Shown: positions 50,437-58,755, counted from the stretch's first letter. The stretch: DNA of 64,000 bases from Listeria immobilis (GCF_014322765.1 NZ_JAASTZ010000014.1:1-64000), one strand, 5' to 3'. Numbers and translations are program-made. Notes: generated from the sequence alone by a model not told the origin.

Positions 50437-51042
50437 AAGGATTGGAACAAGAAAGTAAGTCAATATAAAGATCAGTATGGGGATGACAAACGTCTATTTA
50501 ACTTTTCTATTAAACATTATGGAGATGAATACAAGATTGCTGGTGATATGGGAGATGATGTAGTAAAAGATTTAAATGAAAAAATAGAGTCTAATAATGC
50601 TAATTGGGCTATTCCGATTGTAACTTTTGCGGTGGGCTCATTGCCCATAATAGGAATGCCGATATCAGTGATGACTACTGCTGGGGATGTAGGGGAGGCA
50701 GTCACGGAAGATGAAAAAATTAAAGCAAAAATTAAAATGGAGAACTTAAAGTCAACAGCGGATACATTTAAAATGACATTAAGTATACAAACAATTCATC
50801 AGGAAAACCCGTTAGAGGATATGGTAAACATAGATATCCAACCAACTAAGGGAACTAGAGATATTTTAGGTAGATGGAAGAAAAAATCTGAAACAATTAC
50901 AGATCCGAATAAAGGCGGAGGGAGCTTTCCGAAAGCAGAAATTTCTTCTGGAGAGCTAGATTATGTAGAGCTGTATAAACGATTCCAAGATGCAGAATTT
51001 GACCGAGATGTTAGCAATAATATTACAGAAGGGATAGAGTAA
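50437..51042 (+). pseudogene. Orphan LXG-toxin C-terminal module
   Basis: An open frame follows a stop at 50434-50436 and runs to TAA at 51040-51042, with ATG 50548 as first usual start. It aligns with the tail of the complete LXG toxin: QYKDQYGDDKRLFNFSIKHYGD with KYVNPSYGTKDSERKR..IKHFNGN, then NANWAIPIVTFAVGSLPIIGMP with GNWVIPMVAYGVGFIPVAG. It lacks the LXG domain and an RBS. The B2 lipoprotein ATG starts one base after its stop. It is either dead or a silent tail usable by recombination. Confidence 0.75.
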
Positions 51043-51043
51043 A

Positions 51044-52153
51044 ATGAAAAAAATAATTTTCTGCCTTTTAGTAGCCAGCTGTCTTCTCGTTGGTTGTACA
51101 CAAAAATCTCCTGAACCACATCAACCGCACTCTTTCGAATATGGGAAGTCAGTAGAAATAGATATAGGAGGTTCTTTACAAATCATGGAAGATGACAAGC
51201 TTTATCTAGTTTCAGGTATGTATTCTGAAGGCGCGAGCGATCTAGGAAATGAAGTGAGTTTTAAAAAGATTCCTTCTAATTTAAAGTTAACTCAAAGTCA
51301 AATGCTCCCAATAACAAATTTAAAAAGTGATGATTTAAAGTTAGCTGCTTTCTCATCTAGTTCTAACCCATCTGGGGAAATGAGCATATTTTATGGAGCA
51401 CAAGAAAAAGGGATTGTCGTAGGACCAGAAAAATATATACCCATCTCATCGAATATAAACAAAGAAAAAGGGGATTATATTGGAACGGGCACTTTTACTA
51501 ATGGTGAAAATACGATACTGTTTTCTAAGAGAAATGACAAGGACTACACGCTAACTCGGTGGAGTAAAAAAGGGGAAATCAACAAAGAAAAGCCTTTAGC
51601 CGATATTATCAAAGATACAGCATTTTCTGCGAATCGAATGACGGTTTTTCAAGATACTATTTATATTTATTCTTATAAAAGTCAAAAAGTATATGTTATT
51701 TCTCAAGATTTAGAATTATTACATGCCTGGGATGTAGGAGAAGAATTAAAAAAAGTTCCCCTTGAAGATTGGGGAACTCCGGTTCAATTTGCCCAACAAA
51801 GGGAGCTGGGAGAACTATTTTTATATAATAGTGAAAAACCAGAACAAGGTTTTTATCAAATAAGTGATACTGGCGTGAAAAAATTAGCGCGTGGCCAAGC
51901 GAAATATCGAGATAAGTTTATCGTGGTTGGTGGTCTTGTTTGTGATTTATTCCAAGGGAAAGCGTCTTTGGCAGATTACAAAAACATAGTCAATCAAATG
52001 GTGTTGACATCTGATGGTGATGCGTATTTTACGGGACACCAAGACCTTAGTAATCCCAAGAAAAAACCTAACAAAGACAAACTCTATTTAACCAAAATAA
52101 ACAAAAAATCTTTACCTGCGTTTATCAAAGAATTGAATGAAAAAAACAAGTAG
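51044..52153 (+). CDS. Lipoprotein family B, probable immunity protein (B2)
   Basis: The 369-residue lipoprotein with lipobox LLVGC (Cys18) is nearly identical to 42771 over its length. Differences are scattered and clustered near DLFQGK. It starts one base after the orphan toxin module, so it is probably the cognate immunity gene of that tail. Its downstream flank (52154-52460) is also nearly identical to that of B1. Confidence 0.82.
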   Translation: MKKIIFCLLVASCLLVGCTQKSPEPHQPHSFEYGKSVEIDIGGSLQIMEDDKLYLVSGMYSEGASDLGNEVSFKKIPSNLKLTQSQMLPITNLKSDDLKLAAFSSSSNPSGEMSIFYGAQEKGIVVGPEKYIPISSNINKEKGDYIGTGTFTNGENTILFSKRNDKDYTLTRWSKKGEINKEKPLADIIKDTAFSANRMTVFQDTIYIYSYKSQKVYVISQDLELLHAWDVGEELKKVPLEDWGTPVQFAQQRELGELFLYNSEKPEQGFYQISDTGVKKLARGQAKYRDKFIVVGGLVCDLFQGKASLADYKNIVNQMVLTSDGDAYFTGHQDLSNPKKKPNKDKLYLTKINKKSLPAFIKELNEKNK

Positions 52154-52182
52154 TATTCCGTGCTCATAAATAGTTTTGATAC

Positions 52183-52405
52183 AGATATTCTTTTCGAAAT
52201 AAAGCTGAAGAATATAAAGAGTATCAGCAAGTCCATAAAATTAGCCCCTATAACAAAGCTGTAATGGGGCTTATAAAAAACCAGATAGCTCTATTTTCAT
52301 ATGAAACAATAAGAAAGATGGACAGTTGCAGATAGAAAATATGTTTTTGGGGAAAGTGGAAGATTAATTTATTCGTCAGCCAGACATAAAGAAATATGCT
52401 TTTAA
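52183..52405 (+). pseudogene. Decayed LXG-toxin C-terminal module (second copy)
   Basis: Nearly identical to 43910-44134 (RNKAEEYKEYQ..VHKISPYNKAVMGLIKN), but with deletions of two bases and more near 52280 that shift the frame before the YFHMKQ segment. The WTVADRKYVFG ending survives in another frame. Confidence 0.6.
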
Positions 52406-52462
52406 ACAGCAAGATAATGGCTTACAGTGATACTATTATAAAAATAGAAAGAGGCAGAGAAG

Positions 52463-52819
52463 ATGAAAATTGGTGTAAAAAGAAATACGGGAGCAATGGG
52501 AGCAGCAAGTAAAATATCGTTAAAACTAGATAAACAAAAAGTAAAGTCGTTAAAACACAAGGAAGAGGTAGCACTAGAGATACAGGGGGATTCTGCTGAA
52601 ATAAGTGCGAATCAGTGGTTTTTTGGAAGCAAGACAGTGAAAGTAAGTGCTGGAGAAACCGTAGAAATCCAAACCAATCCTAAGTCTATCTTATCCTTTA
52701 TTGGCGTAATTTTTTTACTAGTTTTATCATTCTTTTTAAATAATCCAATTGTGAGTGTTATAGCATTAGTACTTAGCCTGCTGAGCGAAATAGGAAGGGA
52801 CTCTAATTGGGCCTTATAA
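52463..52819 (+). pseudogene. Truncated copy of the C-family membrane protein (C2)
   Basis: The first 102 residues match the protein at 44192 almost exactly, up to VIALV in the second membrane helix. After 52770 the sequence switches to the junction repeat and adds LSLLSEIGRDSNWAL before a stop. The polar tail is lost. It may still be translated (118 residues, good RBS). Confidence 0.75.
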
Positions 52820-52892
52820 ATCGACTATACGGTAATTTAAAAAGAAAAAATAGTGACTTTTCAGATTCACTTATTTTTCTAAAACTTATGAA
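52771..52892 (+). repeat. Junction repeat (copy 2 of 2)
   Basis: It starts CTTAGCCTGCTGAGCG and ends TTTTTCTAAAACTTAT. It matches 48003-48130 with substitutions and small gaps, and it replaces the 3' end of the C2 gene. Confidence 0.65.
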
Positions 52893-52962
52893 GAAATAGA
52901 CAAAATGGCGGCAGATACAATTGGTAATGGTGTTTAATAAATAGAAGAGAGTGGGTTAAAAG

Positions 52963-53604
52963 ATGCGCGGTGTAAGTTTAATGAAATTCATTGGTATGAC
53001 AATGGTTGTATTGGCTTTAGTACTAGCTGGATGCGGAAATGAAGAAACTACAAAGACAGAAACAAAGAAACAACCAAAAAGTGTTGAGAAACAGGAGAAA
53101 AAAGTAAAGATTGAAAGTAACGAAGGAAAACCACAGCATGAACAGCTGATTACAGTGAATATGCCCCCAGAAATAAAGTATCTTGATAACGAAACTATTG
53201 ATATCTATAAACAAGATGAGAAAAAATATGATAATACAGTACAAGCTATTACAGATGATTCAATCACACTTTTGCTAGGAGAGTATTGTTTTTATGACTC
53301 AGACATGGATACAGTGAAATGCTCTGTCATTGTTGTAAACGGGACGAATACAACTATTGAACAACTTAGTTTTCAAGCTAGTATAGAAGTTAAGACACAA
53401 CCAAATAAAACCTTTGAAGACGATTTTACTTATGAATTCATAGAAGTTGAAACGGGAGTACTTCAACCAAATAAAGGATTTCCAGCAATTTTAGGTTTTT
53501 TGGAAAAAAATCCATTAGAAGATGATGGAGATAAGATGATAAAGTTAAATCCTCAAGATATAACCGTCCAATTAAAAAATATTCAATACAATGCTGTAGA
53601 ATAG
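52963..53604 (+). CDS. Lipoprotein family D (D2)
   Basis: The 213-residue lipoprotein has lipobox VLAGC and a Lys/Thr/Glu-rich linker (ETKKQPKSVEKQEKKVK). The beta-rich domain with LLLGEYCFYDSDMDTVKCSVIVVNGTN contains two cysteines that may pair. The start may be ATG 52963 or ATG 52981, the latter giving a 20-residue signal typical of lipoproteins. Paralogues: 53966, the remnant at 44958, and probably 57381. The function is unknown; an immunity role is suggested only by context. Confidence 0.75.
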   Translation: MRGVSLMKFIGMTMVVLALVLAGCGNEETTKTETKKQPKSVEKQEKKVKIESNEGKPQHEQLITVNMPPEIKYLDNETIDIYKQDEKKYDNTVQAITDDSITLLLGEYCFYDSDMDTVKCSVIVVNGTNTTIEQLSFQASIEVKTQPNKTFEDDFTYEFIEVETGVLQPNKGFPAILGFLEKNPLEDDGDKMIKLNPQDITVQLKNIQYNAVE

Positions 53605-53616
53605 GGAAAACAAAAG

Positions 53617-53931
53617 ATGGGAAAAGAAATTAAAACCAATCCAGATTTTTTTTAAAAAGTAGAAAATAATGTAACCAATTACATCAATGCTCAAAAAGAA
53701 GTATCTGTCGCTCTACTTGCGGTTAAAAATAATTTAGCAGAAAAATTTTCTGATGTTACATGCGATGAAATCCAAAATTATTTAACGAGTTTAATGAATG
53801 ACTTGGAAAAAGAATTTGGCGTATTTATCACTAAAAATCATGAGAAAGTTAAAGTATTAAGAGAGAGTTATGTAGAACTTGATAGCCAATTGGGACAAGC
53901 TTATCACTACGGGGTGGAGAGTGATAAATGA
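53617..53931 (+). pseudogene. Broken small helical T7SS partner (YwqI-like)
   Basis: From ATG 53617 the frame reads MGKEIKTNPDFF, then TAA at 53653-53655, then VENNVTNYINAQKEVSVALLAVKNNLAEKF and a helical remainder to TGA 53929-53931. The length (104 codons) and helical character resemble the LXG partner at 39472. An ATGA overlap leads to an 18-codon fragment starting MSKKIQ, where a second LXG gene may once have begun. Confidence 0.55.
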
Positions 53932-53965
53932 GTAAAAAAATACAGAAAAGAGAGTGGGTTAAAAG

Positions 53966-54637
53966 ATGCGCGGTGGAAATTTAATGAAATTCATTGGTAT
54001 GACAATGGTTGTATTGACTTTAGTACTAACTGGATGCGGAAATGAAGAAACTACAAAGACAGAAACAAAGAAACAACCAAAAAGTGTTGGAAAACAGGAG
54101 GAAAAAGTAAAGATTGCAAGCAATGAAGGAAAACCACAACATGAACAACTTATTATCGTGAAATTGCCTCCTGAAGCAGATTATATAAATGAAGACACAT
54201 TGAAACTATATAATCAAGCTAAAAAGAAGTATAACAATACAACTCAACTAATTATAGATAACTCAGTCACACTCCTACTGGGTGATTACTGTTTTTATGA
54301 TACTACATTAGATGAATTAGAATGTTCGGCTGTAATAATAAACGGCACAAATGCTACCATTAAAGATATTAGTTTTGAAGTTAATTTAGAAATTAAGAAT
54401 CAAAATGATATGATTTTTAAGGATAATGGGACTTATAGTTTTACAAAAAAAGATGTTGGAGAAGTTCAGTCAAATGAAGGATTTTCCACGGGAGTAGCTT
54501 TTGCAACAGAGTCTTCAGAAGTAAATGAAGAGAAGCGGATAAAAATCAATCCAGAAGATGTTGTTATTCATTTGAAAAATATTAAGTATACCATTGTAGA
54601 ATGGGCAACAAAAGATGGGAAAAATTCAAGAATGTAG
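53966..54637 (+). CDS. Lipoprotein family D with stop-loss extension (D3)
   Basis: The 223-residue lipoprotein has lipobox VLTGC and shares the linker and LLLGDYCFYDTTLDELECSAVIINGTN with D2. Family members end at KYTIVE or QYNAVE followed by TAG. Here that TAG is TGG, adding ATKDGKNSRM from the former spacer. The start may be ATG 53966 or ATG 53984 (GGTGG upstream). Its 3' half is nearly identical to the remnant at 44958. Confidence 0.76.
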   Translation: MRGGNLMKFIGMTMVVLTLVLTGCGNEETTKTETKKQPKSVGKQEEKVKIASNEGKPQHEQLIIVKLPPEADYINEDTLKLYNQAKKKYNNTTQLIIDNSVTLLLGDYCFYDTTLDELECSAVIINGTNATIKDISFEVNLEIKNQNDMIFKDNGTYSFTKKDVGEVQSNEGFSTGVAFATESSEVNEEKRIKINPEDVVIHLKNIKYTIVEWATKDGKNSRM

Positions 54638-54696
54638 AAAAAACGTAATGAAGCATATAGAAACATGAAAAAAATAACAAAAAGATAGGAGAACCG

Positions 54697-55557
54697 ATGA
54701 AAAAAATACTGATAGGCTTGTTCGTAATCTTATTGTTACTAGGAGGTTGTTTCAATAAAACGGCAGAAGAAAAAGCGCAAGAAGGAACCACTCCCGTACA
54801 AGATTATGTGGGTCAAGGGTTTTCATTTGTGGACGGAGACAAGTCAGCTGAACGAGTAAAAAAACATGAGGAAGAAATTAAACAAGAAGCGATCAATTAT
54901 ATGAAAACAACCTATAAAACAGATGTGAAAGTGAATAACGTGGTTCCAGCGAGAAATGCGGCAGTGGTGATGGTGGAGTGCGAGAAACCTATTCAATTCC
55001 ATACTTCTGTAATAGTGAGCCTAGTTCTTAATAAAGACGATGTTGGAAGCGCAAGAAGTGAAGAAGGAGAAGTAGAAAAAGCGATTGTAGGCGGATTATA
55101 CGCAAAAGCATATGAAGCAGAGTTTCAGCATTTGGATGCATTTGCTGAAAAAATAGCGAAGGAATATGATTTGCTGGGGATGAGAGAGGAAGCTATCGAT
55201 AAAACCGCATCCGAAGGTTATACAAGTAATCATTATTTTATTGCTTCATCGTCTTTGAGTTTTCCTAGTGTGTATCAGGCATACTTAGAAAATCAGAAAA
55301 TTACTGTAAGTGAATTAAAAATATTATTTGCAAAAGATGACCCAACGAAAACTATTTTATCTATTCCAATGGAATTTTATTCTAAAGAAAATAAACTTCC
55401 TAAACAAAAGGTAGCAGATGATTTAGCAAAAGAGCTTCGACAAGAGTTAGGCTTGCCTAAAGGAAATTATATGGTTACGATTTATAAGAATTTTATTGTA
55501 AACCGTGTGGGTCTTCCTGACGGAGAAAACATATCTGTAGAAGATATAATTAAATAA
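54697..55557 (+). CDS. Lipoprotein family E, DUF1672-like (E2)
   Basis: The 286-residue lipoprotein with lipobox LLGGC is nearly identical to 45293 for about 240 residues. The two then differ in a clustered way near the C-terminus (QELGLPKGNYMVTIYKNFIV here). Such localised divergence suggests recombination or selection on a contact surface. It is followed 17 nt later by a lipase-toxin fragment (55575). Confidence 0.8.
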   Translation: MKKILIGLFVILLLLGGCFNKTAEEKAQEGTTPVQDYVGQGFSFVDGDKSAERVKKHEEEIKQEAINYMKTTYKTDVKVNNVVPARNAAVVMVECEKPIQFHTSVIVSLVLNKDDVGSARSEEGEVEKAIVGGLYAKAYEAEFQHLDAFAEKIAKEYDLLGMREEAIDKTASEGYTSNHYFIASSSLSFPSVYQAYLENQKITVSELKILFAKDDPTKTILSIPMEFYSKENKLPKQKVADDLAKELRQELGLPKGNYMVTIYKNFIVNRVGLPDGENISVEDIIK

Positions 55558-55574
55558 GAATGGAGCGAAACTGT

Positions 55575-55793
55575 ATGGTAACAAAGCTTAAAACACCAGA
55601 TATGGATTTAAAAAAATTAAGTGGTAAATGGGTCTATAAGCGTCCTAAAAGTGGTACTCCGTTAGATGTGAATAATACCACATACCAAGTCAAAGCAGAT
55701 GAATACAACATAAAATCCGGTCTCGACTACACGGTCGTAGAAAATACACAAACAGGTGAGCTTAGCATGGTATTTGAAGGCACGCAGGTATGA
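55575..55793 (+). pseudogene. N-terminal fragment of a lipase-like toxin (F2)
   Basis: ATG 55575 has GGAGCG 9 nt upstream. The 72-codon frame contains LSGKWVYKRPKSGTPLDVNN and the segments VKADEYNIKSGLDYTVVEN and LSMVFEGTQ, typical of the first strands of class-3-type lipases before the GxSxG site. The rest is deleted or frameshifted, with pieces visible at 55794-55973. It could be expressed as a short peptide. Confidence 0.6.
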
Positions 55794-55973
55794 TATTAAA
55801 AATGTCTCTGGTAATTTTTTAGGTGTGGTAGTATAGCTAATTATGTAGCTTCCAACAATAATTATGTGAGAAACATCACGATTAATTTGTTTAAGAAATT
55901 TATAGTAAATCGAGTCGGATTGCCAGATAGAGAAAATATAGAGGCAAGAGTAATAATTAATAGATGGCGATAA
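55794..55973 (+). pseudogene. Lipase core fragment fused to an E-lipoprotein tail
   Basis: NVSGNFLG (around 55800) and GSIANYVASNNNYVRNITIN (from about 55827, shifted frame) look like a decayed lipase GHSLGGSIANYVAS nucleophile elbow. The same frame continues into FKKFIVNRVGLPDRENIE, the C-terminus of family E, ending TAA 55971-55973. So a second toxin and a third E gene once existed here. Confidence 0.6.
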
Positions 55974-56032
55974 GGGTTAGAATGCCAAATAAAGACATCA
56001 TAGAATTAACCAGGAAGTGGATTTGCTGGTAG
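55964..56032 (+). pseudogene. Third lipase-toxin start fragment (F3)
   Basis: ATG 55964 gives MAIRVRMPNKDIIELTRKWICW before TAG, matching the first residues of F1 and F2 (TKLKTPDTDLIELSGKWVY). Confidence 0.55.
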
Positions 56033-56069
56033 GTTCATCAAACATATTAACTAGGAGTGAGTGAAAAAG

Positions 56070-56525
56070 ATGAATGAAAATGTAAAAAATCGACTTGGAA
56101 AGCATATTACAGGTAGGTTATTATGGGAAGCATCGCCTTTCATGGCTTTGCCGGTAGTGGTAATCGGTTCCCTTATTTTATCGTTTTGTTCTTTAGAACA
56201 AGAAATAAAATTTTCACAGGAGTACCCTGTGATATCAAATATAATATTATGCAGCCCCTTGCTGTTGTGCCTTTTGTTCAGTTGGATAATCAATGTGAAA
56301 TGGCTGTGGAAAGATCGAAATGAAATAAAATTATTAGTGAAAACACCGTATGATAACAAATTAGTGAATTTATATACAATTGCTTCTGTTTTTTATGTAT
56401 GTGTTTTGTTTGTTCCATTTGCGCTCATTTTAAGAGGATCTTTGCGGCGTATCATACTAGATAGAATTAAGCCCAATACGTTGTCGGCATTTATAAATGA
56501 AAAATATTTAAAAGGGTGGGAGTAA
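56070..56525 (+). CDS. Membrane protein, unrecognised (cassette gene)
   Basis: The 151-residue protein has three to four hydrophobic segments and a basic loop (WLWKDRNEIKLLVK). GGAGTGA lies upstream; GTG 56061 is an alternative start with a closer RBS. First of three tightly packed membrane genes (gap of 1 nt, then a 14-nt overlap), so it is one operon. The family is not recognised; multi-gene membrane immunity is one possibility. Confidence 0.65.
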   Translation: MNENVKNRLGKHITGRLLWEASPFMALPVVVIGSLILSFCSLEQEIKFSQEYPVISNIILCSPLLLCLLFSWIINVKWLWKDRNEIKLLVKTPYDNKLVNLYTIASVFYVCVLFVPFALILRGSLRRIILDRIKPNTLSAFINEKYLKGWE

Positions 56526-56526
56526 A

Positions 56527-56973
56527 TTGACCTTTTTACAAGAGAAATATTGGCTTGTTCTGTTACTTAATTTATTTGTGAACGCAGCCATTTTTTATAC
56601 AGGGGTTCTAGGGGTGGGGACTATTTATTTGTTTATTATGGTGCTAACTGTTGTTTTTCAGGTGAAGGCAACTTTAAAGATTAATAATCCTAAATTGGCA
56701 GTCCATAAATCGCAAAATAAACTGATGTATTTTGTGCTTAGTGCACTAGTGATTATTGTTTTTGGTACGACTGTATTTGTGTACCCATTTATTAATCAAT
56801 GGTTTAGTGGTTTGACAGGCTATGCCCATTTCCTATATACATACCGTTTCTTTCTAATTCCGTTGGGGACAATAATTTTTATATTGTCAGTTGTAGTAAC
56901 AATCCTCAAAATAAACGCGGTCAACAAACTATATTTTAAAAAGGTAGGTAATCAAAAAAATGAATCATTTTAA
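56527..56973 (+). CDS. Membrane protein, unrecognised (cassette gene)
   Basis: The 148-residue protein has four membrane helices. Start TTG 56527 has GGGTGGGAG just upstream, inside the preceding gene. Its end overlaps the next gene by 14 nt. Not recognised. Confidence 0.65.
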   Translation: MTFLQEKYWLVLLLNLFVNAAIFYTGVLGVGTIYLFIMVLTVVFQVKATLKINNPKLAVHKSQNKLMYFVLSALVIIVFGTTVFVYPFINQWFSGLTGYAHFLYTYRFFLIPLGTIIFILSVVVTILKINAVNKLYFKKVGNQKNESF

Positions 56974-57346
56974 AACAGAAAAAATACTAATTATCACAGG
57001 AGCTATTTTATTTATGTTGATGGGGCTAGGGATTTTATTAATTGGGAGCTTTACCCCTATCCAGTTTAATATTAATGGGGATTATTTTACAGCCACCTAC
57101 TGGGAAGTAGCGAGTATCAGTATGGGTGGTTTCTGGCTTTGGACAGTCTTTTTTGGGGTCCCACTTATGATAGGAATAATGGGATTAGTTTGTTGGATTT
57201 TCATGAGAAAGCAACCTAAAAAAGGCTGGGGAATTGTACTAATTATTATGGGAGTTATTAGCTTTTTCTCTTTAGTAGGAGTTCTTTATTTAGTGGCAGG
57301 GATTATGCTTCTTAATAACAAATATTGGCGTGAGAGTAACCAATAG
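56960..57346 (+). CDS. Membrane protein, unrecognised (cassette gene)
   Basis: The 128-residue protein has three membrane helices and a conserved-looking LYLVAGIMLLNNKYWRE ending. AAGGTAGG precedes ATG 56960. The C-terminal pattern recalls small DUF4064/DUF4190-like membrane proteins. Third gene of the trio. Confidence 0.65.
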   Translation: MNHFKTEKILIITGAILFMLMGLGILLIGSFTPIQFNINGDYFTATYWEVASISMGGFWLWTVFFGVPLMIGIMGLVCWIFMRKQPKKGWGIVLIIMGVISFFSLVGVLYLVAGIMLLNNKYWRESNQ

Positions 57347-57380
57347 AATAAAAATGAGATAGAAAAATAAGGAGATACAA

Positions 57381-57947
57381 ATGAAAAAAATAATAGTGCT
57401 GATTTTGCTTATATCCGTAGGGCTTTTCGCTTGTGGAAATAATACAAAAACTAGTGATTACAACGATGTTAATAAAGAGGCGGTAGAAAAAGAGAAAACA
57501 TTTTTTCTGCAAATTCCCGAGTTCTATCAGGATGATGCTGATTTTGTGAAGAGCTCTGAGACAGCTTATGCAGATCTAAAAGCAAAAGGAGAGATAGAGA
57601 GGGTATTCGGGAAATCGAATTTAGAAGTAGAAGCAGTTCTACTGAATGGACATTTTTTTAGAAAGGATCAAGTAATTGGAGTAGGTCTATTTGTGGCTAA
57701 CAACAGTGGTAAAGATATTGATAGCTTTACTATGGATATGGAGCTACAGATAGATGGTTATCCGGAAGCCATAATCATGAGTAAAGATGTAGAATTTGAG
57801 CATAATATGCTTGGTACAATGAAGCCAAATAGTATTGTCCCACTAAAAGTTCTACTGCCTTGCCAAAATTTCAATCCAAGCAAAGATGAATTCCCATCAA
57901 ACGAGATGGATATGACAGTAAAAAATATAACAGTTAATTATCATTAA
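57381..57947 (+). CDS. Lipoprotein, distant D-family member
   Basis: The 188-residue lipoprotein has lipobox LFAC (Cys18) and a beta-rich domain. Like family D it has a pattern of an N-terminal IPEFYQDD..Y helix, the VLLNG strand pair, GVGLFVANNSGKDI and a final TVKNITVNY matching D's VQLKNIQYN. AAGGAGAT precedes ATG 57381. It is followed by the cassette terminator at 57982. Confidence 0.72.
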   Translation: MKKIIVLILLISVGLFACGNNTKTSDYNDVNKEAVEKEKTFFLQIPEFYQDDADFVKSSETAYADLKAKGEIERVFGKSNLEVEAVLLNGHFFRKDQVIGVGLFVANNSGKDIDSFTMDMELQIDGYPEAIIMSKDVEFEHNMLGTMKPNSIVPLKVLLPCQNFNPSKDEFPSNEMDMTVKNITVNYH

Positions 57948-57981
57948 GTATTTAGTAAGACTAATAAAGAATAGAGGAATT

Positions 57982-58017
57982 AATCTGAGAGAAAAGAAGT
58001 CCCTCAGATTATTTTTC
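57982..58017 (+). terminator. Terminator of an immunity cassette (copy 2)
   Basis: AATCTGAGAGA and CCCTCAGATT form the stem, followed by ATTTTTCTTGG. The stem and the tail TAGTTAAAATGAG are shared with 44747-44810. Confidence 0.82.
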
Positions 58018-58073
58018 TTGGATAAAAAAATAGTTAAAATGAGCTAAATATTACTTCTTTAAAAGCTTAGAAT

Positions 58074-58248
58074 AAAAAATGAAACCTATAAGAGCCTTGC
58101 TGTCCCACTAGGTCTTCGCGGAAAAGACGATATCGTGCAGCTTAATTTACATGAAAAAGCACACGGACCGCATGGATTGGTAGCTGGGACGACTGGTTCT
58201 GGTAAATCAGAAATCATTCAATCCTATATTATTTCACTTGGCGTCAAT
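58074..58248 (+). pseudogene. Displaced 175-bp fragment of essC
   Basis: It matches essC 36505-36679 base for base except four substitutions (I see cct/ctt, tgtccc/tgtacc, cttaat/ctgaat and catgg/cacgg). It encodes the strand before and through the first Walker A motif (GTTGSGKSE) to ISLGVN. After 58248 the frame stays open for another 20 codons of unrelated sequence ([17 protein letters not shown]) to a TAA near 58308. This marks an old recombination point of the T7SS variable region. Confidence 0.9.
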
Positions 58249-58649
58249 AGATACATTGGCATCGAGCAGGAAGATAAAGACCAGGCTGTGAGCAGTTTGG
58301 GGCTTTAATATTACTTTGTTATAAAAGTAATATTAAAAGAGGATGTGTGCCTTCAAAGGTGAATTCTTCATTCTAATTTTGAATAGGAGTAACATTAAGA
58401 GGTGTTAAGTTGATTAGTAGTTTTTGAGTGAATAATTATTCATTAATATACAGTGAAAAAGGTATAACAAATGATTTTTTAATGAAACCGCTATCATTTC
58501 ATGGTCGTATGTGAATATTTTGTGACATATTCGCAAGTTATTGTATAAAAATATGTATATGAACACAAAATGTGACTATATCATAAATTATTTTTACGAA
58601 ATAGTCAAAACGTGTTTAAAAAAATGACGATTTTAAACAAAAACAGTCA

Positions 58650-58713
58650 TTCATGACAAGAATCGGACATTTCATTACATTTTTGGTTATACATGTGATT
58701 AATTTGTTATTAT
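58650..58713 (+). promoter_or_regulatory. agr-type promoter with LytTR direct repeats (copy 3)
   Basis: Direct repeats TTCATGACA (58650-58658) and TTCATTACA (58671-58679) start 21 bp apart. The -35 TTGGTT (58683-58688) is 19 bp from -10 TATTAT (58708-58713). The first 41 bp are identical to the agr promoter. It lies 42 bp upstream of the secreted-protein gene, the same distance as copy 1. Confidence 0.82.
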
Positions 58714-58755
58714 GTTTGTGAAACTAAATACATATTAAGAGGGAGAGAAAACAAC

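Noticed and set aside
42771-55793. CRISPR array or prophage as explanation for the repeats
   Set aside because: Repeats are whole genes and terminators of varied size, without short regular repeats and spacers and without phage structural or integrase genes.
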